From: Ehretia macrophylla
Lineage: Eukaryota > Streptophyta > Magnoliopsida > Boraginales > Ehretiaceae
Direction of reading: 5' to 3'
Assembly: GCA_037974665.1 (NCBI GenBank)
Contig: CM075768.1
Span: 528,501 to 592,500 of the forward strand
DNA: 64,000 bases
The translations under genes and the position numbers were made by a program. The notes under the pieces are model-generated. The model saw nothing but the letters and a program-made list of their open reading frames with translations. It had not been told where the DNA came from and ran no database searches. Below, one piece after another: positions 1 through 12,133 of the stretch (position 1 is its first letter; the number at the start of each line of letters is the position of its first letter).

Positions 1-886
1 ACCACTAAACGATCCCTAGCATGCAAGGAGCAACAATCTATCATCAGATTTCAATTCTAACGGTTAAATTTTCATTTATGAGCAAAAGTATAAAAATGAC
101 ATTTTGAGATCTAGAATTTTTCTCTCACCTTTGATGTGTTTTGATGCAAGAAATGTGTAGAATGGATGCCAAACAATCAATTTCAAGCTTTGAATCACTC
201 AATTCGGCTTTGAAACGCAAAATCTGTGAGAAAAATGCTTTGAAAATGCCTTTATCTTTCTCCTCCAAGGAGCCACGGTTTTGTGTGTGTTTTTGGTGGT
301 GTTTTTCTTTGTTTTTAATGTGTGTTGATCATATATTAAGCAAAGGTCAAATAAATAAAAGAAAGTCAAAGTTGAAACTAATTATTTTTAGTGTTTTCTT
401 GACTTTAAATGCATTTTATTGATCACCAAAATTCAAAACAATTATTCAACACCCAAGATAGCTCAAGTAAATTATTTTTAGGTGACAAGAAGTTTTACAA
501 TCAAACAATTTCACCCGAGTCGGTTTAAAACTCGATTTTCACAAAAGTCGGTGTAAAAACCCTAATAAATTCTTAAGCCGATTTTAAAATCGTTTTAATC
601 AAACACGGGTCTATTAAAGTCCGTGGTCTAGGTCTAGAAGGGTTAAAAAGACCAGTTTCAAAATTTTAGCAGACGTGTTTCAAAAATACTATTCACTAAA
701 AATCGACGATAAAATTTCTGATCCCGTTTTTGATAAAAATTTCATGAATGCACATTTAGCACGTATTAGGAGTATTGATATCAAAATTATAACATTTTAG
801 GTCATATAGCATATAAATAGGTCAAATGCACGCAAAACGAGATAAAACACGTAAATCGAGTTAAAGCAGAAAAGTGGGGTTTCACA
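1..886 (-). repeat. 3' LTR of element A (truncated by window start)
   Basis: This matches about 5204-6089 with roughly 2 percent differences by eye. It ends at GGTTTCACA, the complement of the family start TGTGAAACC, and the polypurine tract follows directly. Only the U3 side is in the window. The 93-codon plus-strand frame at 141-422 is antisense to the LTR and recurs in other copies; I do not regard it as a gene. Confidence 0.88.
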
Positions 887-900
887 TTCTCCCCTCCTTA
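887..900 (-). other. Polypurine tract of element A
   Basis: On the minus strand a purine run (TAAGGAGGGGAGAA) abuts the 3' LTR. This is where plus-strand DNA synthesis would be primed. The same tract and neighbouring bases occur in element D at 13571-13584. Confidence 0.8.
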
Positions 901-3100
901 AAACAATTGCGTCTGCGCAATTCTCGAACTGACAGACAATTAAATCATCAATCGTTACACTTAACAATACTTCTCTTAGTTCTCATTTATCTCTTAGGAT
1001 GACACCTAACCAAAGACCTCAAAAGAACAAACTCTGTTGACTGCAAATTGATGATCATAATTCCCAAGACAATCTTCAATTCATAATTCTCTCCTACCTC
1101 ATATTATATTGCAGATGAAAGAAATTGCAACTCCAAGTTTTAGCATGACACCACTAATTATGAATCATCCCCTACTACACAAAAGAGTTCTATGAACACC
1201 CCGAGGGTTTAAAAACTCATTTACGATAACTTGAATGATTACTGATCAAGGGAATATCTCAAAAGTGACATTTGTCAGAATATGGCCCTTATGAAATTTA
1301 CAAGGAAATACGAATATGAAAAATCATATTCGAGCCAACAATCAAGTGAACAGGAGGTCAAACAGGTTAGAGAATCAAGAGGTTAATAGTTTAATAAGGA
1401 AGCATGATAACTAAGATAAGGAATGTCTTAGCACCTATCAGTTAAATAAGTACGAACAAAGGATGATGACGGATCAAAACAGTGCTGAGTATGTTGAACA
1501 AAATTCCTGAACAAGTAGACATTTCAATTCTCGATGATTGTTCGAGGAATCCAACAAGTAAGTTGTACTTGAGGCGAAATGAAATTAAGAAATAAGAGAT
1601 GATTAATTCAATAGAAAATATGAGTGTCAAGATAATGAGTATCTCAGCACGCAATAACCAAAGAAGTATAAATAAGAAAGGACAATGCTGAGTATATTAA
1701 ATGAGCAATTACAAACAAAGTAATGGCAAGGATTTAATAATAAAACAATAGGATTAACAAGGATCAACAAGAATGACAATGATGTACTTAGGTAGGGAGT
1801 ACATCAAGCAAGTAGAATTCGAACAAGTAAAATGGTATACCAAAGGAAAAATTACTTTCAAATGAATAGTAATAGGATGAAATAAAATATTGAAACCAAT
1901 GGCTGGAGACATAGAATGAAATATAGAAGTCTCAAACCTTAACTCCAATAAGTGACATTGCTATAAGAAGCAAATATGAATGTTAAGAATAGAAACAATG
2001 TCAAATGAGTATAGGATCCATTAATCCAATAAGCAAACTTTCAAGAAACAATTGATAGGCTAGAAAAGTGTAACCCTCTCTCAAATAAGTGAGAATAGAG
2101 TAGAAAAGAATAATAAGACCGATAGAATTATGAAGCACAAGAAGGGTGTCCCACCTACACACTTAAACACCAACAAGTCAAATCCTACAATTTATCTCCT
2201 ACCAAGACAAGACACTAAGGAGATTTAGAGAACCTAAGGAGTCATAACAATCACCAAACAAGATAAATCACTCCAAAATTTTACATTCCGTACCAGACCA
2301 ATCACTAAACAAGATAAATCACTGATTATCCAACAAGATTAACTAATGAAGACTCCAAAATCTGATAACACAATACAGATTCATATTAACCCATTATAAC
2401 AGAAGAGAATCCTCAATCAACAATTTAGAAAGTCATACCACCTAGAACTCAAAAGCTTGATGTAGGTAAGTAAATGTTCAGCCACCAAAATGCATTCTTA
2501 TTTCCTCAAATAATTCTATCTCCCAACAATTACATCTTCGAATAAAGTAACTTTAGTCAGGAATCACTCCAATTGTCTCCAAGGTTTAAAGATCAAAACT
2601 CCAAAATATCCATTAATAATATAGCAATCCCAAATAGTAGAAATACTCACATGTTATACTACACTTCATTCCATTCACAAATATACATCACTAATTCCTC
2701 AAATAAATTCATTCTAAAATAACCTCAAGGAAGTATAGTATGAGTTGAGACTCCAAAAGTATCTAATGATAACCTCACGGAAACCTCAACTTATAATTCA
2801 TCTCCAAGTAATAACAAGTTAAACATGGCAACAAAAGTAATTATAATCATCAAGATACATTGCTATTTCCTCGAACAACTTCATTCTCGCTAAAGGAACA
2901 TCAAGATCAATCCACTAAGCCGAAACTAAAATCCATAAATATAACAATTAAAATCTAACTGATAAACTTCTAGGATAATAATAATTCAAAATCATGGCCT
3001 ACCTCTATTTCCGAAAACTCTTACAGTCATCCCTACTTCACCTAAAAGAATCACCCACAGTTATAGAATATATATAATTACATCACATGAAAACAAGTAC
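901..3100 (-). other. Non-coding internal region of element A
   Basis: There is no reading frame of interest on either strand and no gag, protease, RT or integrase motif. The sequence is A-rich with loosely repeated words such as AAGATAA and GCTGAGTAT, reminiscent of a decayed short-period array like the clearer one in element D (13689-14083). The first bases after the polypurine tract resemble D, so A and D share an ancestry for this replacement sequence. Confidence 0.65.
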
Positions 3101-3570
3101 AACGTAATGCATGATTATCATATAATATAACATTATCACATAACACACAATTCAGCATATAAAAACCCAACATCACATAAACAGGTTATATCACAGAAGT
3201 AAGTTATAAACAATTAAAGTCACATAAGCAACAAACTTCACATAAAGCACTTTGATCACATAAAACACAATTGTCACATAATACACATTAATCACATAAT
3301 GCACATTAATCACATAATGCACATTAATCACAACACATTGAGTACGTATAGCACGTTATCACATAAAACATATTGACCACATTAGTTCACTTAACACACA
3401 AGGCATACTGGTCACATAGAAAGTTAGACACATAAGTAAATTAATCACATAAACATATTAACTTATGTTTCACTTTTCTTTCACTTAATACATACTTGCA
3501 TGCTTAGACCACTACACATATTCCGAGGATACCCCGGCTGACAGCTAACCTGGCTCTGATACCACTTAAA
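3100..3570 (-). other. Untranslated leader and tRNA-Met primer site of element A
   Basis: The primer-binding site, complementary to initiator tRNA-Met, lies at 3553-3564 (GCTCTGATACCA on plus, TGGTATCAGAGC on minus), six bases from the LTR. Upstream is a leader of repeated words such as CACATAATGCACATTAAT (3270-3330), also seen in D, E and F leaders. The gag start found in those elements is absent. Confidence 0.82.
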
Positions 3571-3999
3571 TGTCACGCCCCAACTCGACCCCTCCTACAA
3601 TCAGTCAGGATGCAACGGAATTTCGGCAGCATAACGACAGTAACATGAACATCAGGGCTCTAAACCAACCCTTAATAACAACATACATCAAACTCCACAA
3701 ATCACCAACCAACTCCACAATCAAATTAACAACATACAACGCAACCATTTCATACATTAAACATTCTTTCATCAACTCATTCATAGTTATGCGCCTCCGT
3801 TCCAACATAATACATTAACCCTTAATATACAATACAAAAACATATTGAGCCAATCTAGCAACCTAATCATAAACAAAAGAGAAGCTACTAAGACAACATC
3901 AACTAATTCATTAACTTATCAACATCTTACACATTATAAACTCTAAAGCAGATAAACGTCTACTAAGTTAATTTACAAGATAATAAAACATGTACGACA

Positions 4000-4110
4000 T
4001 CATGGATAAGACTCTGGAACATAGGACTCATCCACGTAAGACACGTTTTCCACATTCTCCTCTTCAGGAGGCACGTACCCGTAATCCTGTAAAAGTACAC
4101 CTGTATGCAT
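4000..4110 (-). CDS. Conserved LTR micro-ORF, 36 aa (element A)
   Basis: An ATG-to-TGA frame whose ATG lies about 25 bases downstream of the LTR TATA box (4130-4136). The product contains DYGYVPPEEEN and YVDESYVPES and is acidic and tyrosine-rich. It carries the three-codon insertion VEN also present in D and J. All nine LTR copies of this region in the window keep the frame open. It could be a cap-proximal peptide or a regulatory DNA block that happens to be open. No function is known to me. Confidence 0.5.
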   Translation of the reverse strand: MHTGVLLQDYGYVPPEEENVENVSYVDESYVPESYP

Positions 4111-4515
4111 GCAATAATAGAGAGTGAGCTTATATAAGTAAGCCCAGTGAGGATCCGATAGATCTCGAGCAAGGTCTACTAAACTCCTTGGAATAATCCT
4201 TTGAGTCAATAAACACACAATAACATCAATAATACTATCATCACATAACTATATGACCATTCAATAAAGGATACTATCTCTAGTTGGTGTAGCTCCAAAC
4301 GCCATCACGATATCAACCATTCTTCTTATAACTCCCCATTATTCACGCACCCAGGGTACCCTCAATAACCTCTCCCTCCATGACACCTCCGTCATGCGAG
4401 CTGGAGGCAGTCTGATAGTCATGCCGTTATCAACCCGACAGCCCGATGCTGCCCGAGAGGTGGCACACACATACCAGAGACTCAGCAATAAATATAAACA
4501 TCAATCATCAATATT

Positions 4516-4630
4516 CCGAGAGATCAGCAACGAAAGTGCCCGATTCCCGTACTCAATAATCAATCAATATTCTGAGAGATCAGCAACGAAAGTGCCCGAT
4601 TCCCATACTCAATAATCAATCAATAATCAT
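4516..4630 (-). repeat. 56-bp tandem repeat in LTR A, two units
   Basis: The word GAGATCAGCAACGAAAGTGC recurs exactly 56 bases apart (4520 and 4576). Elements D and J carry six units of the same monomer, while E, F and I lack the array. Confidence 0.8.
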
Positions 4631-6089
4631 CAATCATCATATTATCATCATCAATAATCATATCAATAATCAATTTAACAACAATTAACTAAGTTAGATG
4701 ACAAAGTAGGCCATCCAACCGGACATGCATTAAACACACAATCAAACCCTAGTTTACCCATCAACAACTCACAATTCAATCACTCAAACCACACCCGATC
4801 AACTAAGGCTCAATTCAATAATTTAAAGAAAGATAATCTAAACTTCAAATAATCATATCTTACATTCTACTAATCCAAACAACCCCAAATCAGTTTCAAA
4901 CACTCACCCATTCAACCAACTACATTAGCCCTCTCGAAAATCCACCATAACACCTTCAAATCATGCCCGATAACCCTAAAACCCTAGGATATCTTGGTTG
5001 GATTTTCCGAATTTTCACACGAACAATGTAATCGAAAATTCGGCATTACAACAGCGCTAACACGTAATTATCAAGTATTTAGAAATCGACGGCAATCGAT
5101 TTCGATCATCACAACTCAATTAATTCAACATTGAACAATTTAATCAAAATTTAATACCCGAAAAATAAAAATTATGCTACATCCGACAGAAACTCGTAGT
5201 ATTACCACTAAACGATCCCTAGCATGCAAGGAGCAATAATCTAACATCAGATTTCAATTCTAACGGTTAAATTTTCATTTATGAGCAAAAGTATAAAAAT
5301 GACATTTTGAGATCTAGAATTTTTCTCTCACCTTTGATGTGTTTTGATGCAAGAAATGTGTAGAATGGATGCCAAACAATCAATTTCAAGCTTTGAATCA
5401 CTCAATTCGGCTTTGAAACGCAAAATCTGTGAGAAAAATGCTTTGAAAATGCCTTTATCTTTCTCCTCCAAGGAGCCACGGTTTTGTGTGTGTTTTTGGT
5501 GGTGTTTTTCTTTGTTTTTAATGTGTGTTGATCATATATTAAGCAAAGGTCAAATAAATAAAAGAAAGTCAAAGTGGAAACTAATTATTTTTAGTGTTTT
5601 CTTGACTTTAAATGCATTTTATTGATCACCAAAGTTCAAAACAATTATTCAACACCCAAGATAGCTCAAGTAAATTATTTTTAGGTGACAAGAAGTTTTA
5701 CAATCAAACAATTTCACCCGAGTCGGCTTAAAACTCAATTTTTGCAAAAGTCGGTGTAAAAACCCTAATAAATTCTTAAGCCGATTTTAAAACCGTTTTA
5801 ATCAAACACAGGTCTATTAAAGTCCGTGGTCTAGGTCTAGAAGGGTTAAAAAGACCAGTTTCAAAATTTTAGCGGACGTGTTTCGAAAACACTATTTACT
5901 AAAAATCGACGATAAAATTTCTGATGCCGTTTTTTATGAAAATTTCATGAATGCACATTTAGCACGTATTAGGAGTATTGACATCAAAATTATAACATTC
6001 TAGGTCATATAGCATATAAATAGGTCCAATGCACGCAAAACGAGATAAAACACGTAAATCGAGTTAAAGCATAAAAGTGGGGTTTCACA

Positions 6090-7710
6090 GTCGTTTCCAT
6101 GACAACACCACTTCTATCTTTGTCGGATCAACAGATATTCCCTCCTGAGAGATTATATGACCCAAGAAAACAACTTTCCTCAACCGGAACTCACATTTAC
6201 TGACATCAATAAAGATTAGAACAAATTGATCTAGGTACGGTTGAAATACTTTTTGCATCAAATCCATAAAAGCGGCGGGAGCATTAGTTAACCCAAACAG
6301 TAACACAAGAAATTCATAATGACCGTACCTGGTTCTGAAGGTTGTTTTTGGCATATCTTCTTTTCTAATTCTCAGCTGATAGTAGCCTTACCTCAAATCA
6401 AACTTGGAATTCACTTTAGTACCCTGTAGCTGATCAAACAGTTCTTCAATCAAAGGTATGATATATTTATTCCTTATGATTACCTGATTAAGACCCCTGT
6501 AGTCAATGCACAAATTGAGAGATCCGTCTTTCTTTTTCACAAACAAAACCGAAGCACCCCAAGGTGAAGAACTAGGCTGTATGAACCCTTTATCAAGCAA
6601 ACCCTGCAGTTGTACTTTCAATTCTTGCAATTTAGGGGGAGCCGTTCTATATGGAGTTCTAGATATAGGAGATGTTCCCGGCAACAAATCAATTACAAAT
6701 TCTCTCTCTCTATCGAGTGGCAAACCTGACAACTCCTCAGGAAACACTTCTGTAAACTCTTTTACTATAGACACCTAATTAAATTTTAATTTGTCCCCAG
6801 GTTGATTAATCAAATAAGCTAAATATGCTTCACAACCTTTACCCAACAGCTTAGATGCTTTAATAGAAGAAATTATAGGGGTTCTACTACATTTATGGCT
6901 TCCAACTATTTCAATTACAGGTTGGTCAGACATTTGCAGGTTTACAATTTTCTTTCTACCGTTAAGTTGTACATAATATCTCCCCCAACCAATCCATCCC
7001 CATTATAATCTCAAAGTCTCGGAAGGGTAGAATGATTAAATCAACAGGAAATGTGTGACCTTCAATATAAATTTTACAAGCTTTACATATAGATTCTGTG
7101 ATAAACTTCGTGCCCATATGTGTGCCTGCCTCAATTTTATAAGGCAATTTATCTACTTTCTATGCAACAGACTGTGTGCACATAGGAGTAATGAAAGAAT
7201 GTGTAGCCCCAGTATCAATTAAAATTGTGATTGACTGATTATTAAGAAGAAATGTACCTTCCACCATAGCAGTCGTATCAGGAAGCTCTTCCTGATCCAA
7301 GGCAAATACTCGAGCCTAGGCTCGCTGAGCTGGAACTGTGCCTGATGCCTGACCCTGCACTCCTTTAAATCTAAGGCAATCCTTAACTCTGTGTTGGTCC
7401 CTACCGCAACTTGTACACCCTGCCCAATTTCTTCCAGTAGTTCTCTTTAGTGTGGCCCTTGCCCTAACAGAAGTTGCACTGCTGGTTTTGTATTGTAGCA
7501 GTGCCTCCGTAGGAGCTCTGTATGTAGAGGTAGCAGTGCTACCCTGTTGAGATCGGGCTGTAACAGGTCAAGTCTGGCTCTGTATCTGACTCTGTACTGG
7601 TCTAGTCTAAGACTGTGACTGAACTGGCCCAGGGTAGCTCTATGTCTGAAACTGCCTCTACTGATGACCCTGCCCTAGCCTACTGACTAAGTTTGTCTCG
7701 GTGCCCCATG
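6090..7710 (-). pseudogene. Element B gag (C-term)-protease-RT remnant
   Basis: Minus-strand Ty3/gypsy polyprotein remains. From right to left they are a Gln-rich gag tail, a Cys-containing knuckle (about 7380-7440), a protease with DTGATHSF (about 7185-7215), and RT with the family motifs around SSPWGA and [10 protein letters not shown] (6388-6774). The fingers-palm part continues at 6085-6354. The catalytic FIDD motif is broken: after FID the sequence jumps to a downstream SKCEF motif, deleting about 35 residues and the second Asp. Many stops are present. Element A cuts it at 6089/6090 and element C at 7710/7711. It cannot encode active enzyme. Confidence 0.88.
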
Positions 7711-10197
7711 TGTCACGCCCCGACCCAACCCTACACTAAAGGTTTAGTCCGGAATTGACAAATGAACAGAGTCTCCTTTGTACCGTGGACATTCTGGAAA
7801 CCTGCAAATATTCAATACAACCACAAATACAACTAGAACTTCAATTCTAACTAAATCCCAACTTCAAGGCCATCTGAGCCTTAAGCAATACAAAGCAATT
7901 TAAATACATACAAGCATGCAATCAACAATTCTAGAATCTTTATCTCATAACCGCTTATCATACCACTCAATGTTATCATTTAAACATACTTAGGAATTAA
8001 AGTCAACCTTTCAACCCTTGCATTCACACCCAAGCATGCAACAAAACTAAAAGCATAAATATTAGTTATTACATGCCATAGATACATATCTCATACTATA
8101 TTCAACTTACAACTGAACAAATATATATACATGAGCACATAGGCACCAAAATAGGATATAAAGTAATACAAACAAAGTATTCATATAAACCGCAAGAAAC
8201 ACAACCACCTCAAGCAGAAAGCACACAGTAACTAAGGCAACTGCTCCGCCTGCACCTCTTGTTCCTCACCCTCAACTAAATCAAGTTGGGGTTCAACCTC
8301 AGCACCTCTTGAAACATGTTAACGAGGAATGAACAACCACAATTTGCCAGTGAGGGATAAAGTCTACTGGGACATTCTCGTGCAATACAATAGTTTAAAA
8401 ACAAGTAAAATAGTCAAGTAAACAAAGTAAATTTAAACAATAAGTTACCACACATTAAAAATAAAACAATTCACTTTAACCCCAACACTCCAGAAGTCAC
8501 TTGGTCTTCAATCACGAACCTCGATTCACGAACCTCGATCAATGTGCCGACATAACCCCAAACACTTCAGTGGTTGTACTCCGGATGTACCTCGAATAAC
8601 CCTACGACCTAACACCCCTGGAAATCTCCAGACTAGGTGAGTAAGGGAAAAGAGCACGGAGATCGAATTTGCACTGGCAAGCCCGCCGCCGCCCAGCCGA
8701 TATCTAATACAACTGCCCCTGATACTATGGTTGCGCAACCACTATGCAATGCACTTTAACCAATGATGATCCAACAATAGAATAAAGCAATAACACTTAA
8801 AAGGGACAACAAAGTAGGTTGCCCTCGAAAATAGTTCAATTATAAGCATTAGCATACAAATGACTAAACGAGTACAAAGGGGTTATTAACATATTTCACA
8901 CGGAGCCTACCAAGAGTTCATGAATATCTTAAAAAAAACACATTTATACATTTAATAACCCATTTCAAGGTCTTAGAAGTGCAAAACAACTTATTTCCTA
9001 CTTTTTCCCCTTTGTAACTTGAGCCATTTGTCTTCCAAATACAAGTTAATGTTCTAGTTTAGTGATCAGGCTATTCCATACTTCTAATTACCCCTTATAG
9101 CACCGTTAATACCCTTCAAACTACCCAATTACCCGCGTTTAGCATAAAAGCCCCAATTGCCTCTCTATGAGTTTGTACTACACGTACCCTAACCGGAACC
9201 CAAATGAGGTTTAACAAAGCATATCTAGCACCTATATAGCTTAAGAATACTAAATGTGATAGCCAAATCAACTCGGATTGGCATTACACTTGAAACCCCT
9301 TTCTAAAATTCTTATTTTTACCAAGTTCTGAGCAATTAAACCTCACGGTGTTACTAATCTATCTCTATTAACATCTAAGGCACCTAATTGGAGCAATGAA
9401 TCAAGCTATAAGGCACAATTTCACAAAATCCTAAAAACGTCACTATTCACTGCCCTAGAATCAAACTATCGAATTTAACTATTTAAAAAGAGAAACAATT
9501 GCATAAACATAGTCTCTACCACATGTAGATAACATATATAACAAGTTTCAATCAATTCATGAGCCAAAATCAACAAATAGAGAAATGACATAAACTTTGA
9601 AATTCAAAAAGAATGCAAAAATCCCTCACAAATGGTGTGTAGAAGCTTGTACTTGCAAACACTCAAAGTCACTTGCTCCTAGCTTGCAAGGTCCTAAATC
9701 CAAGGTTTGATGAGCAAAATCTTCACATTTATCTTCTTTGGGGCTGTCGGGTTTGGGGGGTAGATTTTGGGGCTTTTTCTTTTGTTTTTTTATGTTATAA
9801 TGTATGTATATATGTTGTAATGTGGATATATAATATATAAAATATGTTTGTGTGTGTGAAATGCTAACTTAAAGTGGCCAACATCACTTGAAATAAGTCC
9901 AATAACGTAATGAAATGCTAGCTAGCTCAAAATAATGTTAGACTATAGAACACTATTCAACGAACCGCTAAAACATTTTCTAAACGAATGTTCCTAATGC
10001 ATTTTGCTCAAACGCACATTTTTCTCATTCCAAAAATAATTAATATGACTTAGGAAAAATGTTAATTCAAAGAAAATAGGTAATTGAAAAATGTAATGAA
10101 TAGTAACTAAGGAAAGTAACAAGTAACGCACAGTTAAAATGCACAAACAGTAAATGCAATAGTTAATAGAAGTACGGCAAAGTTCTCAGGCGTTACA
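7711..10197 (-). repeat. 3' LTR of element C
   Basis: The LTR is 2487 bp. Its minus-strand termini are TGTAACGCCTGAGAAC and GGGTCGGGGCGTGACA, a different family from A/D/E/F. It is preceded on the minus strand by polypurine AAGGGGGAGAGGG. It is non-coding; the short open frame at 8526-8738 looks fortuitous. A pyrimidine/TG-rich stretch lies near 9740-9860. Confidence 0.87.
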
Positions 10198-10890
10198 CCC
10201 TCTCCCCCTTAAACTAATTGCGTCCATGCAATTCTTCCATAATTCGGGGAACAACTCAGGATATCTATCTCGCATCTGATCCTCTCTTTCCCATGTAGCA
10301 TCCTCTAACCTGTGATGATCCGACATAATTTTAACCATCGGGATGCTTTTAGTTCTGAGTTCTTGAACCTTTTAGTCTACTACCCGAAGAGGTTTCTTTT
10401 CTCTGTATAAGTCTAACTTTCACTGATTTCTAGCGACTCTGGCTCAAGAACATGAAAAGGATCTAGCTGATATTTCCGAAGCATAGAGACATGAAAAACA
10501 TCATGAATTCTGCCCAAACTATGAGGTAAAACTAACTGGTAATCCATTGTACCAACTTTCTCAGTTATTTCAAATGGTCCCACATATCTTGGACTGAGTT
10601 TACCCCCTCTACCATGCCAAATCAAACCCTTTTGAGGAGAGATTTTCATAAATACCCGATCTCCCAAGGCAAACTCCAGATCTCGACGGCGTTTATCTGC
10701 ATAACTCTTTTGCCGACTCTGTGCCGTAAGCATTCTCTTTTTGATAAGCTACACATTATCAATCATTATGTTCATCTCTAGCAATAGAGTAGGGTCAATA
10801 GCCTTCATCTCTCCAACTTCATCCCAATATAAAGGAGATCTGCATTTACGGCCATACAGTGCCTCATATGGTGCTATACCAATAGTACCT
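10198..10890 (-). pseudogene. Element C integrase C-terminus and chromodomain
   Basis: The frame at 10413-10733 carries the integrase C-terminal region with the KSYADKRRRDLEF and GKLSPRYVGPFEI motifs and HDVFHVSMLRKY, typical of plant chromoviruses. Leftwards on the minus strand (10400-10240) a chromodomain follows, with VKIMSDHHRLEDATWE, which in this family targets integration to heterochromatin. Stops are present, and the frame closes next to the polypurine tract at 10198. Element D splits it from the rest of integrase, which resumes at 18528. Confidence 0.88.
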
Positions 10891-11283
10891 TGTCACGCCC
10901 CAACTCGACCCCTCCTATAATTAGTCAGGACGCAACGGAATTTCGGCAGTATAACAATAGTATATAGGACTCCAAGGCTCTAAACCAACCTCAACAAAAC
11001 ATCATACATCTAACAACTCCTCAATAAAATAATAACATACATCATAACCATATTATACAATAATCATTCCTTGTTATACACCTCCGTTCTAACATAATAC
11101 ATAAACCTTAATATACATTACAAAACATATTGAGCCAATCTAGCAACCTAATCAAAGACCAAAGAAAGGCTACTAAGACAGCATCAACTAATTCATTATC
11201 TTTTCAACATCTTTTACATAATGAACTACAAAGCATATAAAAGTCTACTAAGTTAATATACAAGATAGTAAGACAATACAACA

Positions 11284-11394
11284 TCAAGGATAAGACTCCG
11301 GAACATAAGACTCATCCACGTAAGGCACATTTTCCACATTCTCCTCTTCAGGAGGCACGTACCCGTAATCCTGCGATAGTACACCTGTATGCAT
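11284..11394 (-). CDS. Conserved LTR micro-ORF, 36 aa (element D, 3' LTR)
   Basis: ATG-to-TGA frame with core DYGYVPPEEEN then, after the VEN insertion, PYVDESYVPES. It is intact although the longer upstream frame seen in A and F is shifted here, which suggests that the ATG near 11394 is the relevant start. Compared with F, most differences are at third codon positions. Confidence 0.5.
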   Translation of the reverse strand: MHTGVLSQDYGYVPPEEENVENVPYVDESYVPESYP

Positions 11395-11797
11395 GCAATA
11401 ATAGAGAGTGAGCTTATATAAAATAAGCCCAGCGAGGATCCGATAGATCTCGAACAAGGTTTACTAAACTCCTTGGAAATAATCCTTTGAGTCAGTAAAC
11501 ACACAATAACATCAATAATCATTATAAATGCAACAATAGTAATAACTGTAAACATACAATAAGGATACAATACGTTTACTGATGAAGCTCCATACACCAA
11601 TTCCATGCTCAACAACCCCTTCAAACTCAATGACACAATTCCTGAGGTACCTTGACCTAGACCCACACCCCATGGCCTCTCCGCCCATGCGAGATAGGGA
11701 TTAGCCATGATAACTGTGCCCGCAGCCCAGGATGCCTCCCGAGGTGACACAACATTATCAAAGCTCACAACAATGAGACTTAACATAAATAAACCGA

Positions 11798-12133
11798 GAG
11801 ATCAGCAACAAAAGTGCCCGATTCCCGTAATCAATAATCAATAAATAAACTGGGAGATCAGCAACAAAAGTGCCCGATTCCCATACTCAATAATAAATAA
11901 ATAAACAGGGAGATCAGCAACAAAAGTGCCCGATTCCCGTAATCAATAATCAATAAATAAACTGGGAGATCAGCAACAAAAGTGCCCGATTCCCATACTC
12001 AATAATAAATAAATAAACAGGGAGATCAGCAACAAAAGTGCCTAATTCCCGTAATCAATAATCAATCAATAATCTGGGAGATCAACAACAAAAGTGCCCG
12101 ATTCCCGTACTCAATAATAATCAATATAACATC
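11798..12133 (-). repeat. Six 56-bp tandem units in LTR D (3')
   Basis: GAGATC words start at 11798, 11854, 11910, 11966, 12022 and 12078, exactly 56 bases apart. Each unit holds GGGAGATCAGCAACAAAAGT followed by GCCCGATTCCC and an A/T-rich CAATAATAAATAAATAAA spacer. There are no interspersed unique spacers, so it is a minisatellite and not a CRISPR. Confidence 0.92.

Larger units (their letters stand above)
1..6089 (-). mobile_element. Element A: non-coding LTR retrotransposon (LARD-like), left end outside window
   Basis: Two same-orientation LTRs (1-886, cut by the window edge, and 3571-6089) enclose 2.7 kb with a polypurine tract at one end and a tRNA-Met primer site at the other, but no gag or pol. 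LTR termini are TGTGAAACCCC and GGGGCGTGACA. The element interrupts the RT gene of element B: viral-type RT coding resumes at 6090, so the right-hand copy of the target duplication should be GTCGT (6090-6094). Its mate is outside the window. The LTRs are closely similar over the shared 886 bases, so A is fairly young. Mobilisation would need proteins from a relative such as F. Confidence 0.85.
3571..6089 (-). repeat. 5' LTR of element A
   Basis: The LTR is 2519 bp and runs from the complement of GGGGCGTGACA (3571) to the complement of TGTGAAACC (6089). It contains a TATA box (TATATAA on minus, 4130-4136), the conserved micro-ORF at 4000-4110, two 56-bp tandem units at about 4516-4630, and the conserved GTGAGAG block near 5309-5339. 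It belongs to the same LTR subfamily as E, F and I. Confidence 0.9.

Noticed and set aside
141..422. Recurring 93-codon plus-strand ORF (also 5344-5625, 12827-13108, 17780-17998)
   Set aside because: It is antisense to the LTR, recurs only because the LTR recurs, is truncated in one copy, and lacks any domain.
11253..11786. 177-codon minus ORF in LTR D
   Set aside because: Shortened in the sister LTR and shifted in A, E, F and I; hydrophobic low-information product. Only its end region, in another frame, is conserved as the micro-ORF.
11798..12133. Possible CRISPR-like array
   Set aside because: Units are contiguous with no unique spacers, and the context is a plant LTR.
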